Origin: Aegilops tauschii subsp. strangulata
Lineage: Eukaryota > Streptophyta > Magnoliopsida > Poales > Poaceae
Direction: 5' to 3'
Length of the DNA: 64,000 nucleotides
NCBI RefSeq assembly: GCF_002575655.3
Contig: NC_053039.3
Coordinates: forward strand, 215,779,622-215,843,621
Part shown: positions 30,231 through 40,400 of the stretch, in pieces
Position numbering within the stretch: the first letter of the stretch is position 1
Layout of the letters: the number at the start of each line of letters is the position of its first letter
Notes under the pieces: model-generated
Told to the model about the DNA's origin: nothing
What the model saw: the letters and a program-made list of their open reading frames with translations, nothing else
The model's database searches: none
Position numbers and translations under genes: made by a program

Positions 30231-30632
30231 ATGGACGTAGCTTCCGACCAGGAGTCGGCGCCACTGTCCAAGCCGGTTCATGCTGTGTTCATCATAGAGC
30301 AGGTGCGGCCGCACTTCGACGCCCTAATGGCGGAGAGCTACCAGTGCAGGAGGACCTGTGCTGCAACCTCCGTCTCCTCAACGAGCACGGGTGAACAAGC
30401 GAACGACAATGCCGTCGCGGACATGTGGCCCTATGATCCTGGCTTCCCGAATGAGCAGCGGGCACTGTATCAGACCATCCGTAGGGCCCGCGAGGCCCTC
30501 TCCGTCGTCCTTCGAGTTATTGCGCTCGACGTGGCGCCGCCGTCTCGCGTTGTCAACATGGTCAACAGACATGAGGATGAGGAGATGACTTTACTTGGAG
30601 AGGATGACAGTGGGGACCCACCAGGGCCATAG
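30231..30632 (+). CDS. Hypothetical 133-residue protein
   Basis: ATG at 30231, TAG at 30630. The sequence includes MDVASDQESAPLSKP, a run NEQRALYQTIRRAREAL that looks helical, and the acidic C-terminus RHEDEEMTLLGEDDSGDPP. The last 100 bases align, with indels, to non-coding parts of the CACTA-like arms (near 11800, 32135 and 32865: ATGGTCAAC..., GACAGC(T)GGG...CC, GCAAG(G)AAGTGCCTCCTTATTA). This suggests the ORF belongs to the same element family and is decayed in those places. No TATA box stands out. The function is unknown. Confidence 0.4.
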   Translation: MDVASDQESAPLSKPVHAVFIIEQVRPHFDALMAESYQCRRTCAATSVSSTSTGEQANDNAVADMWPYDPGFPNEQRALYQTIRRAREALSVVLRVIALDVAPPSRVVNMVNRHEDEEMTLLGEDDSGDPPGP

Positions 30633-31500
30633 CCGCACGTACGCAAGTGCCTCCTTATTAGTATATAAAACTATAATTTTTTTTGCTTCCTCCTGGTTTC
30701 CTGACATCACGGTCCCACACCATTATCAACCTATATAGTCAATAAACGAGAGAATTGCACAAGAAGCGGCCTACAGCTGGGACCAAGCAGCTCGAGCAGT
30801 ATTTGTGTTTTTGAGGTGTGGGCACTGCAGAGTTTTTCTTGAGCGATGTTTAGCCCAGATATTAATTTTTCTCCTCTGAACAACAACGAAAACATCGCTG
30901 CAGCTATTAACTGGGCGGGCTGTGGCCCGTCTAGCCCAGGCCAGATATCCAACCCGGATATTAATTTTTTTCAAGCTGAAAATGGCTAGCCCAGCTATAC
31001 TTTTTTTAGGAATACCCAGGCAAGGTCAAGTTGTTATTCTCCACCCCGCTGGGCTGCAAATCTTTCCTAGGAGGGATGCATTAGGCTTAACAAGAAAATG
31101 GGCTTTAAGAAATAATAAATGGGATGTAATTATAAAAACAGGGCAGTAACTATAAAAAATGCACCAAACACGTAATTACTTTATAAAATATTATTTTTGG
31201 ATATTGAAAATTTTAATTTCATTAATTGTTGCGAGCGCAATGTTTCGTTCGATTTTTACGTAATATAAATTTATATTGAAATTGTATTTAATCTAACTAG
31301 AAATTTTTGGATAAAAATATTTCGGATCTCATCAAAATGTGGGAAATTTTATTGAATTCTGTTTTGAACGGTTGGTTGAAATGGGCTGTACTTTTAACAA
31401 ACTGTAAATGGGCTGTAGTAAATTCCATTAGAATTCAAAAATTGGTTGCACATTCTTACAAATCTCAAATGGGCTATAAGTTCTCTGCCACACACTTGTG
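30633..31500. other. AT-rich intergenic part of the CACTA-like block
   Basis: It starts with a leader-like AAGTGCCTCCTTATTA word shared with the arms. A region with AAATGGGCT repeated four times follows (31097, 31379, 31406, 31468), and then an AT-rich stretch (31160-31340). No gene. Confidence 0.45.
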
Positions 31501-31718
31501 GCCTTACTAAGTTGACGCGTCCCCTAAAAAAAGAGAGTTGACGCGTATGCAAGGCTTTGTCAACTTATAGTGAACACACGGTTCTAGCAGCAGTGGCCGT
31601 TGGATGTCCATCCAACGGATACCATGCTTCTTCTTCAATCTCGGATATTCTAGCTTCACCCACCCAAAAAATGATCCTCCCCCTGACATTTGGGGCGCAC
31701 CATTTCGGAAGCTAACAT

Positions 31719-33070
31719 GTGGGCCTACTAAGTTGATGCGTACCAAGGGCTTTGTCAACTTACTCAATATAAACGATTCTAGCTGCAGTGACCGTACGAT
31801 GTCCATCCAACGGCCGTCGTGCTTCTTCCACCTCTGGTCTTCTTGCTCCAGCCGCCCAAAGCAGCGCCGGTCGTGCCGCCTGCTCCTGCCTCCCGTGGCC
31901 GGCTGTTCTACCGCGCAGGCCTCACCGCCCCTACTACTCCCACCGCTGGCCAGGGCATCCCTCCACTCACCCACACCCCATGTTATTCTGCGGCGACGGC
32001 AGCCTCACACCGCAGCCGAACCAGTGAACCCTCTTACTCCTCTCCGCTTGGGCATCTACTGCCGCGTCTTCCCCGGCTCCGCGTCGTCCCCTTCCTAGGC
32101 CTCGCCGTCATCCACCGCCCTGGTGCTCTCGGCGCGGCATGGTCAACGTGGTCAAGGAACGACTTCCATCGAAAGAGTACTGTACATGGAGAGGCTGACA
32201 GCTGGGTCCACGGCAGCCGCAAGGAAGTGCCTCCTTATTATGCGGAAAATAATTATTCCTCCACCTGACAGCAGGGACCCACCGAACGGGCCACCGTATT
32301 TGGCGAAAAAATGTTTTCCCCCTGACTGCTGGGACCCACCGGAGGGGCCAACGTATTTCGCGGAAAAAACGTTCCCCCCGCTGTCAGCTCGGACCCACCG
32401 GAGGTGCCTCCTTATTACGCACAAAAAATATGAATACTCCCCCTGCTAGTTGGGACCCACCTTGGTGGGAGGCTGACTTGTGGGCCTACTAAGTTGACGG
32501 GGACGGAGTGCTTTGTCAACTTAGTCAATATGAACGATTCTAGCTCCAGTGACCGTACGATGTCCATCCAATGGCCATAGTGCTTCTTCAACCTCTGGTC
32601 TTGTTGCTCCAGCCGCCCAAAGCAGCGCCGGTCGTGATGCATGCTCCTGCCTCCCGTGGTCGGCTGTGCTACCGCGGAGGCCTCACCGCCCCCTATATTC
32701 CTACCGCTGGCCAGGCCCTGTGGCGACGGCAGCCTCACACCGCAGCCGAACCAGTGAACCCTCGTACTCCTCTCCGCGCGGGCTTCCACTGCCGCGTCTT
32801 CCCCGGCTCCGCATCGTCCCCTTACTAGGCCCCGCCGTCGTGCACCGCCCTGGTGCTCTCGGCGCAGCATGGTCAACGTGGTCAAGGAACGACTTCCATC
32901 GGAAGAGTACTGTACGTGGAGAGGCTGACAGCTGGGTCCACTGCCGCAGCAAGGAAGTGCCTCCTTATTACGCGCAAAATAATTATTCCTCCACCTGACA
33001 GCGGGGACCCACCGGACGGGCCACCGTATTTCGCGAAAAAAACGTTTCCCCCTGACTGCTGGGACCCACC
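31719..33070. repeat. Tandem duplication, period 760 bp, inside copy 2
   Basis: TGTGGGCCTACTAAGTTGA, GTGACCGTACGATGTCCATCC and CCCTGGTGCTCTCGGCGC(G/A)GC occur in the same order at 31719-32150 and 32479-32870. Copy 1 of the arm has a single version (11413-12010). Confidence 0.85.
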
Positions 33071-33589
33071 AGCTACATCTTCGCACGCAAGGAAGTGTGT
33101 CCGGGCAAAAAAAAAACGATTCGCCCCCGTGACTGCTGGGACCCACCAGCTACATCTTCACACGCAAGGAAGTGCGTGACAGTCGGGACCCACCTGGTCG
33201 AAGCGTACATAGCGTTGTCATTCTGGTCGCGAACATGTACGTACATACTGGTCGATGTAGAGGCGCGCACGTGTCATAGTAGAGGCGCGCACGTAGCATG
33301 TACACGTACGTACAGCGGCCATGGTGCAAGAAAGTAAATACGGCCACGTACGTACATACAGGCGGGGTCTCGAACGCCTACTCGCACGTACGGCCAGGGC
33401 TCGTGTACATGGCTGGGTCGAAACAGAGAAATAGCGTCGGCGTCGTGTTCATGGGGAGCCAACCGGCTGGGTCGGAACGGAATGCGTCGTCGTGTTCATC
33501 GGGAGGGCTTGGACGGAACAACCGATGGAAACGAGGCCTGGCGTATCGCAGAACGGAGGAAACGGCCTTGTGTTCGACCGGCCACATTC

Positions 33590-33800
33590 AAAACGGGATC
33601 CTGTTCATCGGGAGGGGTCTGGCGTACCGCAAAATGGAGGAAACGGACCTCCTACGATCGAAACGGGGGTCCTGTTGATCGGGAGGGGTGTGGCGTACCG
33701 CAAAACGGAGGAACCGGACTTGTGTTGGAGCGCTATGGTCGAAACGGGGGTCCTGTTCATCGGGAGGGGTGTGGCGTACCGCAAAACGGGACTCCACGGG
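33590..33800. repeat. 62-bp tandem repeats, copy 2
   Basis: Same unit as 12420-12740, three to four copies. Confidence 0.8.
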
Positions 33801-33804
33801 ATAC

Positions 33805-34300
33805 TGTTCATCTCCACCATCGACCCCCTCCAACCTCCACGGGCTACTGTTCATCCACCGTCGACCTCCTCCAGCCTCCACCTGCGACTGTTCATCCACG
33901 GACTCCTGTTCATCCAGCCTCCACCGTGCGCTACTCCACCGGCTATTGTTCAACCAGCCCTCTCCACGGGCTCCTGTTCAACCACCCCTCCACGGGCTAC
34001 TGTTCATCCAGCCCTCCACCGTCTACTGTTCATCCAGCCCTCCACGGGGTGGCCCTGTTCATCCTGCCCTCCACGGGCTACTGTTCATCCAGTCCTCCAC
34101 CGTCTACTGTTCATCCAGCCCTCCACAGGGTGGTCCTGTTCATCCTGGCCTCCACGGGGTCCTGTTCATCCAGCCCCAACCGGCTCGATCGATCGGGGTC
34201 CTGCTCATCCAGAGGCAACACCACGGGGTCCTGTTCATCCACCCCCATCGGGAACTATTCATCCAACCCCCCCCCCAACAATGCTCACTGTTCATCCAGA
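33805..34300. repeat. 26-bp 'CTGTTCATCC' tandem array, copy 2
   Basis: About seventeen units by eye. It includes an extra block (34070-34160) absent from copy 1, so the array has changed length since the two arms separated. Confidence 0.85.
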
Positions 34301-34835
34301 GGCAGCATCGATCGGCTTCAGTTAGCAGCAGTAGAGAAGGAATCGCTCGATCGGGTTCAGTTAACAGCCATCGATCGATCGCTCGGGTTCAGCAACGCGT
34401 AGCCTGCAGTGCAATCGCTCGGGTTCAGTTAGAGCACAACGCCTCACTCGGGTTCAGTTAGAGCACAACGCCTCACTTGGGTTTAGTTAGAGCCCAACGC
34501 CTCGCACCCACGCGCGTGCGTGTATGAGAGAAACGCGCATCGCTCGGCCCCGACCACCCACTCTAACCGGGAACACCCCGATATTTCCCTCGCCCTCGCT
34601 TCTACCACGGTTTTTTCCATCATGGACGGCCCAAAGAATGTCATGCAGCTGCGTCTCCGGCCCGCCCAGGACGAAAAGCCCATTTTCTGTCATGATTTTT
34701 TGTCATAGAAGTAGGACCCCACCACATCTATGATGATACCGGGTTTTGTCACAATTATCGTCATAGAAGTTTCATAAGTATGACAGGAAAAAATTTCGTT
34801 CGGCCTGTCACGGATGTGTCTTTTTTTCCGTAGTG

Positions 34836-37800
34836 ATAACCCGGCGAACCAGGGAGGCAACGGTAAGCGCAAGGCTGATAATAGTTTTGACTTTGTGGCT
34901 AACACCAATGCACAGAATAATGGTCAGCGTCATAAGGGTAAGCCGCCCCCGCAGACTGGAGGGTCAGGCATCAATCTTGAGCAGCTGTTAAATCAGCCCT
35001 GCCCAAGACACGGGACGCGAGAGAGGTCGTCTGGGCACCTCTGGAAGGATTTCTTCATTATGAAGGCGTTCAAAAATTCGAATCTTTTCCAAGACAGTCA
35101 TGGGCCGGGTGGCGGTTCAGGATCCGGTTTCCATGGACCGGGTTATGGCGGAGGCGTCTCTAGCTAAGGGTTCCAAGGAAATCAAGGCAGTCATGGCAAC
35201 CAGGGTGGTTATAATCAGTAGAATAATCAGGGGAATCAACAGCAGCAACAGTCTGGTTATCAGAGCAACCCGAAGCAGTTGAATAGCGGACAGTATCATG
35301 TCTTTACCACTAGCTTATGTAAGTGCGACCAGAAGCTTCATAAGAGGGCGGTGAACACTATTGAACCGGCAGTCCCCCGTTACTTGCGCTGGTCTGAGCA
35401 GCCCATTGTGTGGAGTTGGGAAGATCACCCGCCCCGGGTTGATAATCCGGGTCACTTGGCTTTGGTGGTCGCACCTCAGGTTGGAGGATATAAGTTCACC
35501 AAGGTGCTCATGGACGGAGGAGCAGCATCAATATCCTTTATTATGAAACTTTCCGTCGCATGGGGTTGATAGATAAAAATCTTAAACCGTCGAACACTGT
35601 GTTCCATGGTGTGGTGCCTGGTAAGTCGGCGTACCCAGTTGGTAAGATAGCTCTGGAAGTGGATTTTGGAGATCATGACTCTAGGTCAGAGACATTGACC
35701 TTTGAAGTGGTGAAAATCAAGAGCCCTTGTCATGCCCTGTTTGGATGGCCGGCTTATGCTAAATTCATGGCAAGGCCCTGTTATGTTTATTTGCAGCTCA
35801 AGATGCCAGGTCACAAGGGAACCATCACAGTATACGGGAGCCGGAAGATAGCTTTGGAGTGTGAAGAGGACGATGCAGCTTATGCTGAGTCGGTTTGTGC
35901 AGCGGAGGAGTTAAAATTTTATAAGGACAATGTTGATCTGACAGATATGACTTCTTTGAAAAAGCCAACTACTGAGCATGATCCGGCCTTGAAGTTTAAA
36001 TTGGCTGATGATACTAAGATGGTTGATTTTGTTCCTGGCGACTCATCAAAGCAGTTCAGTATCAGTGCTAATCTGGATCCGAAATAGGAAAGCGCGCTCA
36101 TCGAGTTCATCAGTGAGGACCGGGACATCTTTGCATGGAAATCTTCTGACATGCCAGGTGTACTGAGGGAACTCGCTGAGCACACTCTCAATATTGATCC
36201 CAAGTTTAAACCAATCAAGAAGTTTCTTCATCGCTTTAACGAAGAAAGGCGTAAGGCCATTGGTGAGGAGGTAGCCCGGCTTTTGGCAGCCGGGTTTATT
36301 GTTGAGGTTTTTCATCCTGAGTGGTTGGCTAACCCGGTGCTGGTGCTTAAGAAGAACGGCACCTAGCGTATGTGTGTGGACTACACAGATTTAAACAAGG
36401 CTTGTCCGACTGATCCTTTTGCTCTCCCTCATATCGATCAGATTATTGATGCTACGGCGGGTTGTGAGCGGTTGAGTTTTTTGGATGCATATTCTGGTTA
36501 TCATCAGATCAAGATGGCAGTTAAGGACCAGGAGAAGATAGCTTTTATAACCCCCTTTGGAGCCTTCTGTTATGTGTCTATGCCTTTTGGGCTCAAGAGT
36601 GCCCAGGCGACTTACCAGCGATGTGTGCAGAATTGTCTTCATAATCAGATTGGGCGCAATGTTCATGCCTATATGGATGACATTGTGGTGAAGTCCAGAA
36701 AGAAGGAGACGTTGATAGACGATTTGAAGGAGACCTTTGATAATCTCCGGGTCTATAAGATGATGCTTAACCCGGCCAAGTGTGTTTTTGGTGTACCGGC
36801 AGGCAAACTCTTGGGCTTTCTGGTGTCTAACAGGGGTATTGAAGCTAACCCGGAGAAAATCAAGGCCATTATTTCATTGGCTAAACCGGCATGTGTTAAC
36901 GATGTTCAGCGTCTGGCGGGTCGTATTGCGGCTCTGAGCCGGTTCATAAGCCGGCTAGGTGAGAAGGCCTTGAAGAAGTAGTTAGCCGAGCCACCTGTTC
37001 TTGCTGCCCTTGTTGATAAAGAGCCATTGTTGTTATATGTGGCTGCCAATGCCCGGGCTATCAGCGTGGCCATTGTGGTGGAACGAAAGAAGGCAGGCAA
37101 GGAATATCCGGTTCAACGGCCGGTTTATTATATCAGCGAGGTGCTTATTGAGTCCAAGCAGAGATACCCACATTGGCAGAAGCTTGTGTATGGAGTTTTC
37201 ATGGCAAGCCGGAAGCTTAAGCAATATTTTCATGGTCATCCCATCACTGTGGTCAGCTCTGCTCCCTTGGGAGATATCATTCAAAACAGGGAAGCAACTG
37301 GCCAGGTTGTTAAGTGGGCCATTGAGCTTGGACCTCACGGGTTAAAATATATGCCTCGTACGGCTATCAAGTCTCAAGCACTTGTGGATTTCATCAATGA
37401 CTGGACAGAGTTGCAGGCACCGGAGGAAAAGCCGAATAACACATATTGGACTATTCAGTTTGATGGGTCCAGGCAATTGGAGGGCTCGGGGGCTGGAGTT
37501 GTGCTTGCTTCCCCTCAAGGTGATAAATTTTGTTATGTTCTCTGTTTAATGTTCCTTGCACTAACAATGCAGCTGAATATGAGGCCTTGTTGCACGGTCT
37601 TCGGATGGCTAAGGAGATGAACTTAAGCCGGGTAAGGTGTTTTGGTGACTCAGACTTGGTGGCTCAACAAGTCTCTGGTACTTGGGATTCCAAGGATCCA
37701 CTCATGGCGGCTTATCGACGAGAGGTGGATGTTATTGCTGGTCACTTCAAGGGTTATCAGGTCGAGCATGTCGATCGGCGCAAAAATAAAGCGGCGGACA

Positions 37801-39200
37801 CTTTAAGCCGGTTGGGTTCTCAACGTAAACCGGTGCCGCCCAATGTCTTTCTTGACCTTTTGCATAACCCGTCGGTCAAGTTACCTACATAGGAGGATTT
37901 GGCTATTCCTGACCCGTAAGCACAGTTGGTGGCAGCTCTTCATGTAATCCATGATTGGACGGTTCCATATTTGGCTTATATGACCCCGGGCGAGTTACCT
38001 AAGGATGAAACTTTGGCCAGGCAAATAACCCGGCGGTCCAAGTCGATGACTATTGTCAACGGGGAGTTACATCATTGCAGTGTCACAGGGGCGTTTCAAT
38101 GTTGCGTTTCTCCTGAAGAAGGTTGTGTGATTTTGCGTGAGATCCACGAAGGAGATTGTGGACATCATGTTGGTTCTAAATCTCTAGTAGCCAAGGCTTT
38201 TCGTCACGGTTTCTATTGGCTGACGCTGAATACTTGGTCAGAAAATGTGACGGTTGTCAGAAGTTTCACGACGCGCTCATGTTCCAGCTCAGGAGTCGAG
38301 GATGATCCCAATCACTTGGTCGTTTGCAACTTGGGGGCTTGATATGGTTGGACCTTTTAAGAGGTCCAAGGATAAGAAGACCCACCTTTTGGTGGCGGTT
38401 GATAAGTTCACTAAGTGGGTCGAGGCAGAGCCGGTCAGTAAATGTGATGCAACCATGGCGGTTCAATTTATGAAGAAGGTGATCTTCCGTTTTGGCTTTC
38501 CACACAGCATTATACCATACAATGGCACTAATCTCTCCAAGGGTGCTATGAAGGAATTCTTTCAACGTGAGCATATCCGGCTTGATGTATCATCCGTGGC
38601 TCACACCCAATCTAATGGTCAAGCTGAGAAAGCCAATCAAGAGATCTTGAGAGGCATCAAGCCCCGGCTTATGGTTCCCTTGCAAAGGACGCCGGGTTAT
38701 TGGGCGGAGGAGTTACCTTCCGTGTTATGGAGCATTAATACCACCCCAACAGGTCTACAGGTTACACGCCTTTCTTCATGGTTTACGGAGCAGAGGCAGT
38801 TCTCCCTAGTGACATCCGTCATGACTCACCTCGGGTGGCGGCTTATGTTGAAGCGGACAACAAACAAGCACGTCGGGAAGCACTGGACTTGTTGGATGAG
38901 AAGTGTGACATCGCAGCGGCTCGTTCGGTGATTTATCAGCAAGATTTGCGCCGTTACCACAGCCGCTGGGTTAAAACCAGAACTTTTCAAGAAGGCGATC
39001 TGGTGCTCCGGCTTATCCAGGATCAAACTGATATGCACAAGTTATCCCCACCTTGGGAAGGACCTTTTGTGGCCAGTAAGAATCTCAACAATGGGTTCTA
39101 CTACCTTATCGATGTTCGAGAGCACAAAGACTCACGTAAGTCAGAGGAGGAGACCCACCGGCCGTGGAATATTGCTTATCTTCGGCCCTACTATACCTGA
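34836..39200 (+). pseudogene. Gypsy gag-pol remnant
   Basis: Gag C-terminus with CPRHGTRE (35000), where the cysteine expected further on in a CCHC-like motif reads as phenylalanine (DFF). Protease signature VLMDGG at 35503. Reverse transcriptase with DAYSGYHQI and YMDDIVVKS (36670). RNase H pieces with FDGSRQLEGSG and NNAAEYEALLHGL. Zinc-binding HxxxH...C region and integrase core starting GLDMVGPF. At the second integrase catalytic position the sequence reads PYNG, so the expected aspartate is gone. In-frame stops occur at about 35165, 36085, 36364, 36979 and 37890; frameshifts occur near 35545, 37545, 38260 and 38765. The C-terminus HRPWNIAYLRPYY ends at 39200. Confidence 0.85.
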
Positions 39201-40400
39201 GCCACTAGCTCTTCTGATGTACATATTTTGACAAATGTATATATTATGATCAATATAATAAAACCGGCATCCCTGTTAAAGCAGGGCCTTTGTCGTTTTC
39301 TCTTAAATAATGAGTTTTTGGTCACTTGGGGGCTTCTGCTTTATAGAGCAAAGTTATGATTACCCTTTGATCCAGCTTATCGGCCACACAAAAAAACTTA
39401 GGGGCTTGCTACCCAGATTAAAGGGACCAAAGAGATTTTGTTGCAAAAGCACAACTCAAACATAGGTGCCCATTGAGCATAGCTTAGAAATATTGCTTGG
39501 GGGCTCTTTTGTTCTAAAGAACCAGAGTTGCTATAACCCTTGTGATAGGCTTAAAAGCCAGGATTGGAAGCCAGGTGTATTCACCTAAAACCCCGGGTTA
39601 TCCTGCCTTTTTAAGTAAGCCACTCTGCCCAGGTGTTCCTGGAATGACCCGTCGAACGTTTGACAAGTCAATCTTATGCAGACCCTGAACTTGTCAAAGG
39701 TAAAACGACGACATCTTATAAGGTTTGTAAAACGGTTTAACTCAGTGGCCTGGTAGCCCGTGAAAAGCCTCGATTTTTCGGCCTGGCAGCCCATGAAAAG
39801 CCTCGTTTTTTGTTTGTCTTTATTTGACAGGTTTTTTGAGGTTTATTTGATGAAGCTTATAAAGTTTTTATTATCATAATTCGCCGGTGTTTATTAACTC
39901 GGCTTGGCTTTCGATTATAAGTCGTCAGTACATGATAAATTAAAATCCGGTGTTTATTAACCCGGCCTGGTTTTTGACTATAAGTCGCTAGTATGAGGTA
40001 ACAAAATATCCGGTGTTTATTAACCCGGCCTGGTTTATTTCATAAGCCGGCAATATAATTACCAGTGCTCAAATTTGGGGTTATCACCCTTATACTGGCT
40101 TGGTAAACCAACAGTGTGATCAAATATCACAGGTATGCTATATGCTCAATTATATATGGTTATTCTTAAGTCCAGCTTTGGTTATAACCTAGGATTAATT
40201 ATCCACGGTGTTATATTGAGCATTATAACCTGTCCAGCGGTAAACCGCAAGGATACTTTTTACACTGTTGAATGCAGAGACAAATTCAAATTGCTCATAT
40301 CATAAGCATATGTGGCATGTCTTAACATGGCGGATCAGCAGTATCATGCAAAAGTAAATATGCACGATGGCATAGCAGATCAAGAGTTTAAGCTAGCCTA
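39201..40400. other. Non-coding part of the Gypsy element between pol and antisense gene
   Basis: Includes a 63-bp tandem repeat (see 39883) and phrases with CTTGGGGGCT and AAAGCCTCG repeated. No ORF of interest. Confidence 0.6.
39883..40060. repeat. 63-bp tandem repeat, three units
   Basis: CCGGTGTTTATTAAC(C/T)CGGC begins at about 39883, 39945 and 40009, each followed by CTTGG/CCTGGTTT and ATAAGTCG/ATAAGCCG. Confidence 0.85.

Larger units (their letters stand above)
31500..34835. mobile_element. CACTA-like element arm, copy 2
   Basis: Colinear with 11287-13629 from 32358 on, ending at GTAGTG (34830-34835), the reverse complement of CACTAC. Upstream, a 0.6-0.7-kb piece is tandemly duplicated with a period of 760 bases (TGTGGGCCTACTAAGTTGA at 31719 and 32479), and a shorter diverged third piece begins at 31497. 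The left CACTA end is not visible. Directly after GTAGTG comes Gypsy gag sequence starting ATAACCCGGCG, so the transposon end truncates the Gypsy element. ORFs on both strands are repeat artefacts. Confidence 0.65.
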
